A DNA stretch of 8,169 bases. Source: Nitrospinota bacterium. GTDB taxonomy: Bacteria > Nitrospinota_A > UBA7883 > JADGGD01. Of the stretch, positions 1-5,657 are shown one piece after another. A program made the position numbers and the translations under genes. The notes under the pieces are model-generated. The model saw nothing but the letters and a program-made list of their open reading frames with translations. It ran no database searches and was not told the DNA's origin. The stretch is taken from assembly GCA_015229165.1 (NCBI GenBank), contig JADGCD010000067.1:1815-9983 (forward strand), given 5' to 3'. Positions within the stretch are counted from its first letter, which is position 1; each line of letters opens with the position of its first letter.

Positions 1-1190
1 CCGGGGCCCATGGGGCGTTTCACTTCGCCCACGCAGAAGGAGGGGAAGTTGTAGTGGAGCATGAACCGTTTCGGGAACCGCCCTTCGAGGCGGTCGATCA
101 TCTGCTCGTCCTGCCCGGTGCCAAGCGTGGTGGTGACCAGCGCCTGGGTCTCGCCCCGGGTGAACAGCGCCGAGCCGTGGCAGCGGGGAAGGGCGTCGAC
201 GGCGATGGTGATGTCGCGTACGGTCTTGGTGTCGCGCCGGTCGGCCCGGATCCCCTCGCTCAGGATCATCTCCCGGATGAAGGTCTTCTGGGCTTTCTCC
301 CAAGCGGCCTTGAGAGCCTCTTTCCGGTCGTCGTTGGCCTCGCCCGCCATGAGGGCGCCGATGGCCTGGTCGCGGAAGGCCTTCATGGCGGCGCTCCGCT
401 CGGCCTTGCCGGCGGTCAGGACCGCATCCCGGTAGCCGTTGGCCATCTGGCCGAGGAGGAGCGCGACGTCGGCGGAACGGTCGACGGTGGCGACGGTCCA
501 CTTGGCCTTGCCCACTTTCGAGGCAAGCTCCTGCTGGGCGAGACAGATTTTCTTGATCCACTCGTGGCCGAATTCGAGGGCGGCGATCAGGTCGGCTTCG
601 GCGACTTCATTGCCTCCCCCTTCGACCATGGTCAGCGACTCCAGCGTCCCGGCCAGCAGCAGGTTCAGGTCGGCCTTCTCGGTTTCGGCGATGGTGGGGG
701 CGGCGATCAGCTTGCCGTCGACCCGGACCACCTTGATCCCGGCCACCGGGGTGAGGTAGGGGGCGGGCGAGATGAGCAGGCTGGTGGAGGCGCCGTTGAG
801 GGCCAGCCAGTCGACGTCGTGGGCGAAGTCGAACGAGAGGGGATTGATCATCACCATGGTCTCGTTGATATACCCCGACGCGAACATCGGGCGGACCGAC
901 CGGTCGGTGAGGCGGGAGATGAGGGTCTCCCGGTCGCCGGGGCGGGTCTCCCGCTTGAAGAAACCGCCGGGGATGCGCCCTGCGGCCGACATTTTGTCCC
1001 GGTATTCGATGGTCAGCGGCAGGAAGTCGGCTTTCTCGTTGCGGGGCTTGTCTTCGGCGGTGGCGGCGGCCAGCACCATGGTCTCCTCGAACCCGACCAC
1101 GACCGAGCCTGCGGCCTGGCGGGCCAGGACGCCCGATTCCATGAAGAAAAGCTTGTCGCCGATCTGGACTTCTACTCGTTGGGCCTGCAT
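1..1190 (-). CDS. pnp: polyribonucleotide nucleotidyltransferase (PNPase), N-terminal 396 codons, cut by window edge
   Basis: PNPase degrades RNA 3'->5' by phosphorolysis in the cytoplasm, often as part of the degradosome. The visible part covers the first RNase PH-like domain (about residues 1-230), the all-helical linker (about 240-320) and the start of the second RNase PH domain. That second domain carries the recognisable LPRCHGSALFTRGETQAL stretch at about 334-351. The RNA-binding loop reads FFKRETRP (77-84), where most PNPases have FFRREGRP or FFKREGRP. The ATG at 1190 gives the usual PNPase N-terminus. No classic Shine-Dalgarno is visible; a purine-only AGAGAGAAAGAGAAAGAAAGA-type tract lies directly upstream. 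The gene is downstream of rpsO, as in many bacteria, but a strong terminator lies between them, so some transcription probably starts in the 175-nt gap. The C-terminal KH and S1 domains would lie outside the window. Confidence 0.97.
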   Translation of the reverse strand, partial: MQAQRVEVQIGDKLFFMESGVLARQAAGSVVVGFEETMVLAAATAEDKPRNEKADFLPLTIEYRDKMSAAGRIPGGFFKRETRPGDRETLISRLTDRSVRPMFASGYINETMVMINPLSFDFAHDVDWLALNGASTSLLISPAPYLTPVAGIKVVRVDGKLIAAPTIAETEKADLNLLLAGTLESLTMVEGGGNEVAEADLIAALEFGHEWIKKICLAQQELASKVGKAKWTVATVDRSADVALLLGQMANGYRDAVLTAGKAERSAAMKAFRDQAIGALMAGEANDDRKEALKAAWEKAQKTFIREMILSEGIRADRRDTKTVRDITIAVDALPRCHGSALFTRGETQALVTTTLGTGQDEQMIDRLEGRFPKRFMLHYNFPSFCVGEVKRPMGP

Positions 1191-1191
1191 G

Positions 1192-1214
1192 TCTTTCTTT
1201 CTCTTTCTCTCTCT
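1192..1214 (-). repeat. polypurine GA-rich tract in the pnp leader
   Basis: Read on the minus strand, this is an uninterrupted run of about 23 A and G residues made of GA and GAAA units. It ends one nucleotide before the pnp start codon. It occupies the place of the ribosome-binding site and may serve as a degenerate one. Such simple tracts can vary in length by slippage, but nothing here shows that it does. Confidence 0.6.
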
Positions 1215-1326
1215 AATCCTGCCTGTCGCGTGGGGGCCGTCGCCGTCGGGCGGGGGCGCGTGGGCGCCATCGGGGTACCTGCCCGGCGGGGGCGGCGGAA
1301 GGGGGCGCGGACGGTGAGCCGCCCGC

Positions 1327-1359
1327 AAACGAAAGGGGCGACCCCCGAAGGGGTCGCCC
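1327..1359 (-). terminator. intrinsic terminator after rpsO with UUCG tetraloop
   Basis: A perfect 10-bp GC-rich stem (GGGCGACCCC at 1336-1345 pairing with GGGGTCGCCC at 1350-1359) closes a four-base loop. Read on the minus strand the loop is C(UUCG)G, an exceptionally stable tetraloop. The stem begins 6 nt after the rpsO stop codon and is followed by CTTTCGTTTG, a short interrupted U tract. It should end rpsO transcripts or protect their 3' ends, partly uncoupling pnp from rpsO. Confidence 0.88.
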
Positions 1360-1365
1360 GCGCCG

Positions 1366-1635
1366 TCAGCGGCGGATCGCCAGCGCCTCGATGATCTTCT
1401 TGTAGCGCCCGACCTCTTTCTTGCGAAGGTAGTCGAGCAGGCGGCGGCGGCGGCTGACCATCTGCAGGAGGCCGCGCCGGGAGTGGTGGTCTTTCTTGTG
1501 CGCCTTGAAGTGTTCGGTCAGCTCCGTGATCCGTTTGGTCAGGATGGCGATCTGCACTTCAGGAGAGCCGGTGTCGGTCTCGCTGTTCTTGAAGGTTCCG
1601 ATGATCTCGGCCTTCTGCTCTTTCAAGAGCCCCAT
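1366..1635 (-). CDS. rpsO: 30S ribosomal protein S15
   Basis: S15 is a primary 16S rRNA-binding protein of the small-subunit platform that organises the central-domain three-way junction. The product is 89 residues, exactly the usual length, and carries family hallmarks: DTGSPEVQIAILT at about 21-33, the HKKDHHSRRGLL stretch at about 46-57, and a basic C-terminus ending in RR. The ATG at 1635 was chosen over an in-frame upstream extension because it matches the family N-terminus and has an AAGGA ribosome-binding site at 1646-1650 with about 10 nt spacing. It lies between ftsB and pnp. S15 represses its own mRNA translation in several bacteria, so leader structure upstream of the start could be regulatory. 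The terminator follows directly. Confidence 0.97.
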   Translation of the reverse strand: MGLLKEQKAEIIGTFKNSETDTGSPEVQIAILTKRITELTEHFKAHKKDHHSRRGLLQMVSRRRRLLDYLRKKEVGRYKKIIEALAIRR

Positions 1636-1689
1636 GTTCTCTCGTTCCTTGCTCGTTCGATGCCAGTAGCCCCGCGCCCGTTGCGCCGG

Positions 1690-1706
1690 ACCGTTACGTA
1701 CGGTTG
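1690..1706 (-). promoter_or_regulatory. small inverted repeat in the rpsO leader
   Basis: ACCGT and ACGGT arms, with TACGT between them on the plus strand, form a 5-bp stem and 5-nt loop about 55 nt upstream of the S15 start. It falls inside the predicted 5' leader if the upstream promoter is correct. It could be part of an S15 autoregulatory structure, but five base pairs alone is weak evidence. Confidence 0.25.
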
Positions 1707-1721
1707 TTCCGCAAAAGAGGG

Positions 1722-1750
1722 AGGGTACCAAATCCGGCGGGGGGGCGCAA
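1722..1750 (-). promoter_or_regulatory. possible sigma70-type promoter for rpsO
   Basis: On the minus strand TTGCGC (1750-1745) is followed after exactly 17 nt by TACCCT (1727-1722). The -35 starts directly after the ftsB stop codon, and the expected transcription start would leave about an 80-nt leader before rpsO. No terminator separates ftsB from rpsO, so read-through from eno-ftsB is equally possible. The -10 match is only moderate. Confidence 0.35.
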
Positions 1751-2083
1751 CTATTTTGTCCCGGCGTCGGCGGGGGCGGGGGAACGGGCCAACAGCCCCT
1801 CATCCACGAATTCGAAGACCATCTCCCCGGGGCGGACCAGCCCCAGGCTCTCCCGGGCCACCGCCTCGACGTATCCTTCGTCGGTGGTGATCCGGGCCAG
1901 CCGGGCGGAAAGGCGGCTGTTTTCCTCTTTCAGCTCCCCGGTCCGCGCCTCGACGGAGGCGATGGCCTCCGTGAGGCGGGTGACGTCGGCGTAGCCGTTT
2001 TCCTTGAACCATGCGGTAGTGGCCAGCCCCGCGCAGACCGCGCCTGCGGCGGCCAGGGCGACGAGAGGGCGGGTCAGCGGCAT
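1751..2083 (-). CDS. ftsB: FtsB/DivIC-family septum formation initiator
   Basis: This is a small bitopic cell-division protein of 110 residues. FtsB forms a coiled-coil complex with FtsL and FtsQ and helps activate septal peptidoglycan synthesis at the divisome. One transmembrane helix covers about residues 5-25, followed by a predicted coiled coil at about 33-68 (ADVTRLTEAIASVEARTGEL, then KEENSRL). Next comes the family signature VEAVARESLGLVRPGEMVFEF at about 72-92. The N-terminus is cytoplasmic and the coiled coil periplasmic. The ATG at 2083 begins 2 nt after the eno stop codon; an in-frame GTG at 2089 that overlaps the eno stop is an alternative. Adjacency to eno is common in proteobacteria and supports the call. 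The Shine-Dalgarno is weak, consistent with translational coupling to eno. Confidence 0.93.
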   Translation of the reverse strand: MPLTRPLVALAAAGAVCAGLATTAWFKENGYADVTRLTEAIASVEARTGELKEENSRLSARLARITTDEGYVEAVARESLGLVRPGEMVFEFVDEGLLARSPAPADAGTK

Positions 2084-2085
2084 GG

Positions 2086-3375
2086 TCACTGCACCGAGGT
2101 GAAGACCGACCGGCCCCGGTAGAGGGCGGCCGTCCCCAGTTGCTCTTCGATGCGCAGAAGCTGGTTGTACTTGGCGATCCGGTCGGTGCGGCTCATGGAG
2201 CCGGTCTTGATCTGCCCGGCGTTGACCGCCACGGCGATGTCGGCGATGGTGGAATCCTCCGTCTCGCCGGAGCGGTGGGAGACCACGCAGGTGTAGCCGG
2301 CCCGCTTGGCCATCTCGATGCAATCCAGCGTCTCGGTCAGGGTGCCGATCTGGTTGACCTTGATCAAAATCGAGTTGGCCACCCCCTGCTCGATCCCTTT
2401 TTTCAGGATCGACGTGTTGGTGACGAACAGGTCGTCCCCCACCAGTTGGACCTTCTCGCCGAGGGCGTCGGTCATGGCCTTCCACCCTTCCCAGTCCGAT
2501 TCGTCATGGCCGTCTTCGATGGAGATGATCGGGTACTGGCGGACCATGTCGGCGTACCAGGCCACCAGCTCTTCGGCGGTTTTCTCCGGTTTGGCTTCGG
2601 CGCCGAGGACGTATTTCTTTTTCTTCTTGTCGTAGAACTCGGAGCTGGCGGCGTCGATGGCCAGCAGGATGTCCTTGCCCGCCTTGTACCCGGCTTTCCG
2701 GATGGCGTCGAGGATGACGTCGAAGGCTTCGCTGTTGCTCTTCAGGTTCGGGGCGAATCCCCCTTCGTCGCCGACGGAGGTGCTGTACCCTTTCCCCTTG
2801 AGGACGCTCTTGAGGTTGTGGAAGACCTCGCTTCCCATCCGCAGGGCTTCGGCGATGGAGGTCGCCCCCACCGGCATGATCATGAATTCCTGGATGTCGA
2901 CGTTGTTGTCGGCGTGCTGGCCGCCGTTGATGATGTTCATCATCGGCACCGGCAGCTCCCGGGCGTTGGCGCCGCCCAGGTACCGGTAGAGGGGGAGTTC
3001 GCACTCCATGGCGGCCGCCTTGGCCACGGCCATGGAGACCCCCAGGGTCGCGTTGGCGCCCAGCTTGGCCTTGTTCTCGGTGCCGTCCAGTTCGATCATG
3101 AGCCGGTCGATGGCCGCCTGCTCGGCCGCTTCGAGGCCGAACAGGGCGCCGGAAAGCTTCTTGTTGACGTTCTCGACCGCCTTCATCACCCCTTTGCCCA
3201 TATACTTCTTGCCGCCGTCGCGCATCTCCAGCGCCTCGCGGGAGCCGGTGGAGGCGCCCGACGGAACGGCGGCCCGGCCGATGGCGCCGGAGTCGAGATG
3301 GACATCGACCTCGACGGTGGGATTTCCCCGGGAATCGAAAATCTGGCGCGCGTGGACGTGGACGATCTCGCTCAT
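2086..3375 (-). CDS. eno: enolase (phosphopyruvate hydratase)
   Basis: Enolase converts 2-phosphoglycerate to phosphoenolpyruvate in glycolysis, and in many bacteria it also associates with the RNA degradosome. The product has 429 residues, the normal length. Visible active-site elements, equated by family alignment, are the general acid/base E204 in GDEGGF, the catalytic base K339 in ILIKVNQIGTLTET, and Mg ligands D241, E287 and D314. SHRSGETEDSTIAD at about 366-379 and AKYNQLLRIEEQLG at 401-414 are also typical. The ATG at 3375 gives the standard N-terminus (SEIVHVHARQIFDSRGNPT) and has an AGGGGGG ribosome-binding site close by. An in-frame extension to 3474 is rejected because it would run through the promoter and has no family counterpart. 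eno is first in a minus-strand run with ftsB, and is divergent from the motB-like gene. Confidence 0.99.
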   Translation of the reverse strand: MSEIVHVHARQIFDSRGNPTVEVDVHLDSGAIGRAAVPSGASTGSREALEMRDGGKKYMGKGVMKAVENVNKKLSGALFGLEAAEQAAIDRLMIELDGTENKAKLGANATLGVSMAVAKAAAMECELPLYRYLGGANARELPVPMMNIINGGQHADNNVDIQEFMIMPVGATSIAEALRMGSEVFHNLKSVLKGKGYSTSVGDEGGFAPNLKSNSEAFDVILDAIRKAGYKAGKDILLAIDAASSEFYDKKKKKYVLGAEAKPEKTAEELVAWYADMVRQYPIISIEDGHDESDWEGWKAMTDALGEKVQLVGDDLFVTNTSILKKGIEQGVANSILIKVNQIGTLTETLDCIEMAKRAGYTCVVSHRSGETEDSTIADIAVAVNAGQIKTGSMSRTDRIAKYNQLLRIEEQLGTAALYRGRSVFTSVQ

Positions 3376-3421
3376 GGTCCCCCCTGAACTAAAGGCGGTT
3401 GTTGATGGTGTCAATTGCTCC

Positions 3422-3427
3422 ATTATA
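3422..3427 (-). promoter_or_regulatory. -10 element of probable eno promoter
   Basis: A perfect TATAAT on the minus strand lies about 47 nt upstream of the eno start codon, giving a leader of roughly 40 nt. No good -35 sits at the right distance. A consensus TTGACA lies downstream at 3414-3409, but the hexamer 17 nt after it (TAGTTC) is poor. The TATAAT is therefore the better candidate, and the exact promoter architecture is uncertain. Confidence 0.5.
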
Positions 3428-3500
3428 GAACGCCCGGCGTGAAAAGGGGAGGGCTCGCTGCGGGGAGGGGCCAATTCCCGACAGCAGCGCCACTCCCCCC

Positions 3501-3529
3501 TTGCGGCAGGGTGAGCGGCGGCCTATCAT
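3501..3529 (+). promoter_or_regulatory. probable sigma70-type promoter for the zinc-ribbon motB-like operon
   Basis: TTGCGG (3501-3506), a 17-nt spacer and TATCAT (3524-3529) form a reasonable sigma70-like promoter. The expected start near 3536 leaves a leader of about 53 nt before the ATG at 3589, which supports that start. I saw no convincing sigma28 (flagellar) or sigma54 pattern here. Confidence 0.5.
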
Positions 3530-3588
3530 TGAAAGATGTACCGGAAGATGACATCAACGCCCCCCCCGCGCCGGGCGGAACGACGCCG

Positions 3589-4509
3589 ATGAGCGACGCT
3601 GCGGTCGCCATCCCGTGCCCCCAGTGCAAGACCAAGGCGAAGGTGCCGATCAACAAGATCTCCGCCAAGGGGGTGATCTACCCCTGCCCCAAGTGCAAGA
3701 CGGCCATCCGGGTGGCCCGGGACGGGGCGAAAGTGGCGGTCCGCCGCGCCTCCGCCGCCGAGGTGGCGGAGCTGACGCCGCCAGACGCCCCCTCCAAAAA
3801 GAAGAAAAAGGGGGGGCCTGCGGGGGAGCTGGCGCCAGCGTGGGTGGTGACGTTCGCCGACCTGGCGACCCTGCTGCTGACCTTCTTCGTGCTGATGCTC
3901 TCTTTCTCCAACATGGATGTGGTCAAGTACCGGGAGATGGTCGGCTCGGTCATGGAGCGGTTCGGCGTGACCCAACTGGAGCGGGGGGACTATCAGGCGG
4001 TATCGACGGGGGCGATCGCGGATGTCGATTCCAATGTGCGGGACTCGTCGGCGAAGGTGACGGCCCGGGAACAGATCGTCAACACGATTTACGACGCGGT
4101 GGTCCGGGAGGGGTACAAGGACGCGGCGTCGATCTCGGTGTCGGACGAAGGGGTGCGGGTCCGGATGAAGGGGCGGGTCCTCTTCACCGAGGAGAGCGCC
4201 TCGCTGGACAAGGGGGGGCTGGCGTTCCTCGACTCGCTGGTCAACCTGATGAAGGAGAACAAGAATATCCGCCTGACGGTGGAGGGGCATACGGACGATA
4301 CCCCGATCCGGACGGCGAGGTTCCCGTCGAACTGGGAGCTTTCCACCATCCGGGCGGCCCGGACGCTCGCGTATCTGGTGGAGGCGGGGGCGCCCGCCAA
4401 CCGGTTGGCGGCGGCCGGGTTCGCCGGAACGCGCCCCCAGTTTCCCAATAACCAGCCGGAGACGAAAATCCTGAACCGGCGTGTCGAATTCCTCTTCCAG
4501 ACGGAGTAA
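3589..4509 (+). CDS. MotB/OmpA-family protein with N-terminal zinc-ribbon domain
   Basis: This 306-residue protein joins three parts. An N-terminal zinc-ribbon-like module, resembling the MJ0042-type family, has two CPxC knuckles (C10/C13 and C33/C36). A lysine-rich linker (70-74) follows. Next is a MotB-type membrane segment (about 84-106, AWVVTFADLATLLLTFFVLM) with the candidate ion-binding Asp at D91. The plug-like region (about 110-127) and a periplasmic OmpA/MotB peptidoglycan-binding domain (about 228-303, with EGHTDDTPI, NWELS and NRRVEF) complete it. The usual NxTxEGR segment before NRR is replaced by NNQPETKIL. MotB is normally the peptidoglycan-anchored stator half that carries protons or sodium with MotA, but no motA is adjacent. 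The start at 3589 fits the upstream promoter; the ribosome-binding site is weak (GGCGGAA). A lipoprotein gene follows after 4 nt. The role of the zinc ribbon is unknown; a cytoplasmic partner-binding or metal/redox-sensing role is inference. Confidence 0.88.
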   Translation: MSDAAVAIPCPQCKTKAKVPINKISAKGVIYPCPKCKTAIRVARDGAKVAVRRASAAEVAELTPPDAPSKKKKKGGPAGELAPAWVVTFADLATLLLTFFVLMLSFSNMDVVKYREMVGSVMERFGVTQLERGDYQAVSTGAIADVDSNVRDSSAKVTAREQIVNTIYDAVVREGYKDAASISVSDEGVRVRMKGRVLFTEESASLDKGGLAFLDSLVNLMKENKNIRLTVEGHTDDTPIRTARFPSNWELSTIRAARTLAYLVEAGAPANRLAAAGFAGTRPQFPNNQPETKILNRRVEFLFQTE

Positions 4510-4513
4510 ACCG

Positions 4514-5323
4514 ATGAAACGGATCGTGACCGCTTCCGCCCTTGCCGCTTTGACGCTCTTCGGCGCCGCCTGCGAAAAGGAGGCGCCCCCGCCCCCCAAG
4601 ACCGACCTGGCGCAGGAGATGGGCGCCAAGAAGGAGGTGGAGGAGCTCAAAGCGCTCTGGCGGGCCGGAAAAACGGCGGAGGCGCTCTCCCGGTTCGAGG
4701 TGGCGGACAAAAAATATGGCCACACCAAGACCTTCGCCGCCGCCAAGGCGGAGCTAAAAATGAGCCCGGGCGAACGGGACGCGCTGGAACGGGCGGAGGC
4801 CACCGCCAAGGCGTTGGTGCAACTGGAGAACCGCGTTCTGGCGTTCCGCAAGGAGACCGGCTCCTGGCCGGCGCCGGGGCAGGTCTCTGCCCCGAAGGAC
4901 GGCTGGAACCACGACACCTACTGGGTGGCCGGGGATGCGAATTCGAGCTACGACCTGCTGATCGTGTCGGCGGGAGCCGACGGCGCCCCGGGAAGCGGGG
5001 ACGAGCTGATCATCGTCTGGACGGAGGAGGACATCGGCGGCTACAAGGACAAGCAGAGCGGCAAGCTGGTGGGGAAAACGAAGAAGAGCCGCAAGCCGGT
5101 GGGGGGCGCCAACGGCAAGGAGGTGGCGGAGGGGAAGTCCACGGAGGTGATGACCATCGAGGAGCTGACGGCCATCGACAAGGAGGCGGGATTCGCGCCG
5201 GAACAGAGCGTGGATGTGGCGACGCTCAAGGCGATGGGGGAGTCGCACGCCCAAGCGGCCCAACCGTCAGGGGATGACGCGATGGTCCTGTCGATCACGG
5301 AGCTGGAACAGTCGCTGAAATAG
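4514..5323 (+). CDS. lipoprotein with GspG-like (pseudopilin C-terminal) domain, unknown function
   Basis: The product has 269 residues. Residues 1-20 form a lipoprotein-type signal: basic KR, a hydrophobic core and C20. The lipobox reads LFGAAC, unusual in having Gly at -3. A proline-rich spacer and helical charged segment follow (about 30-100). Residues about 92-170 resemble the C-terminal domain of the type II secretion major pseudopilin GspG: an amphipathic helix then FRKETGSWPAPG, DGWNHDTYW, and SSYDLLIVSAGADGAPGSGDE, mirroring GspG's DPWG...YDL.S.GADG..G motif and calcium-binding loop. There is no type IV prepilin leader, so it is not itself a pseudopilin. Residues about 177-269 are hydrophilic, Lys/Gly/Glu-rich and unrecognised. 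The start has a CGGAG ribosome-binding site overlapping the upstream stop region. The 4-nt gap means cotranscription with the zinc-ribbon motB-like gene. A longer upstream start at 4481 is rejected because it would precede the signal peptide. Confidence 0.82.
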   Translation: MKRIVTASALAALTLFGAACEKEAPPPPKTDLAQEMGAKKEVEELKALWRAGKTAEALSRFEVADKKYGHTKTFAAAKAELKMSPGERDALERAEATAKALVQLENRVLAFRKETGSWPAPGQVSAPKDGWNHDTYWVAGDANSSYDLLIVSAGADGAPGSGDELIIVWTEEDIGGYKDKQSGKLVGKTKKSRKPVGGANGKEVAEGKSTEVMTIEELTAIDKEAGFAPEQSVDVATLKAMGESHAQAAQPSGDDAMVLSITELEQSLK

Positions 5324-5339
5324 CCCCCTACGCGGGGGC
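5323..5339 (+). other. hairpin directly after the lipoprotein stop codon
   Basis: GCCCCC (5323-5328) and GGGGGC (5334-5339) form a 6-bp GC stem with a 5-nt TACGC loop, beginning at the last base of the stop codon. The following bases are not U-rich, so it looks more like a 3'-end stabiliser or part of a compound terminator than a standalone intrinsic terminator. Confidence 0.5.
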
Positions 5340-5402
5340 GCGCGATCTTCCTGCCGTTGTCGACGAGCGCGTCTTCGCCGCGCAGCGCCTGACAGGTTAA
5401 GA

Positions 5403-5421
5403 CCGCTCGAAACCAGAGCGG
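5403..5421 (+). other. 6-bp perfect inverted repeat
   Basis: CCGCTC (5403-5408) and GAGCGG (5416-5421) flank a 7-nt GAAACCA loop. It is one of several hairpins in the spacer downstream of the lipoprotein gene. There is no U tract after it. Confidence 0.5.
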
Positions 5422-5432
5422 CCCCTTACGCG

Positions 5433-5457
5433 GGCAGGCTTGCGCCTGTTCTCTTCC
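5433..5457 (+). terminator. candidate terminator for the zinc-ribbon motB-like/lipoprotein operon
   Basis: CAGGC (5435-5439) and GCCTG (5444-5448) form a stem, extendable by two G-U pairs, with a TTGC loop. It is followed by TTCTCTTCC, a pyrimidine-rich tract with several T residues. It is over 100 nt past the stop codon, and the stem is short, so the call is tentative. Confidence 0.35.
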
Positions 5458-5562
5458 CTGCGTTGTTCACAAAGAGCCGCCCCCCTCGCGGGCTCGGTCG
5501 CGACAGGTCAAGGGGGCGCACGAAGCGACCTCTCTGCGGGGGTTGCGGTCTCAGAACCACCA

Positions 5563-5578
5563 TCTTGACCGGTCAAGA
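5563..5578. promoter_or_regulatory. 16-bp perfect palindrome (possible operator)
   Basis: TCTTGACCGGTCAAGA reads identically on both strands. It is a spacer-free dyad typical in size of a dimeric regulator site, though it could also form a cruciform or hairpin with no real loop. Neither flanking gene starts here, so an operator role would imply an unrecognised promoter or transcript in the spacer. Confidence 0.4.
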
Positions 5579-5593
5579 CCTGCGCGGCAAGAT

Positions 5594-5629
5594 ACCCCCG
5601 GAACCGAATCCAATTCAACTACCGGGGGT
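5594..5629. other. 8-bp inverted repeat with 20-nt loop
   Basis: ACCCCCGG (5594-5601) and CCGGGGGT (5622-5629) are perfect complements around an AT-richer 20-nt loop. It lies 50-90 nt beyond the motB stop codon, downstream of the motB terminator on the minus strand. Confidence 0.45.
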
Positions 5630-5657
5630 GCGGAGACGCGCCCGTGAGAAAACGTCA

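Larger units (their letters stand above)
5391..5580 (+). repeat. three copies of a GAC(A/C)GGT(T/C)AAG motif
   Basis: GACAGGTTAAG starts at 5391, GACAGGTCAAG at 5502 and GACCGGTCAAG at 5567. Spacing is uneven (111 and 65 nt), so this is not a regular array. The third copy lies inside a perfect palindrome. The copies could be protein-binding sites or remnants of a degenerate repeat. Confidence 0.45.

Noticed and set aside
54..1394. Long plus-strand open frame opposite pnp
   Set aside because: Opposite strand of an unmistakable PNPase gene. Its Gly/Val/Asp-rich composition is typical of a GC-rich antisense shadow, with no recognisable domain.
2140..3387. Long plus-strand open frame opposite eno
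   Set aside because: Mirror of the enolase gene; the low-complexity composition reflects codon bias of the real gene.
3409..3414. TTGACA as the -35 of an eno promoter
   Set aside because: The hexamer 17 nt downstream is TAGTTC, and transcription would begin almost at the ribosome-binding site. The TATAAT further upstream is a better candidate.
3376..3474. N-terminal extension of enolase to an upstream ATG
   Set aside because: It would include the TATAAT promoter element and leader. The family N-terminus begins at 3375, with a ribosome-binding site just upstream.
3415..3588. N-terminal extension of the zinc-ribbon MotB-like protein
   Set aside because: The frame is open, but its upstream part overlaps the promoter at 3501-3529, and the zinc-ribbon domain begins properly after the ATG at 3589.
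3526..4917. Minus-strand open frame across the zinc-ribbon motB-like and lipoprotein genes
   Set aside because: Spans two real genes and their junction in antisense, with Arg/His/Pro-rich content and no domain.
5391..5580. CRISPR-like array in the spacer
   Set aside because: The repeated motif is only about 11 nt, imperfect and unevenly spaced (111 and 65 nt), with no direct repeats of CRISPR length.
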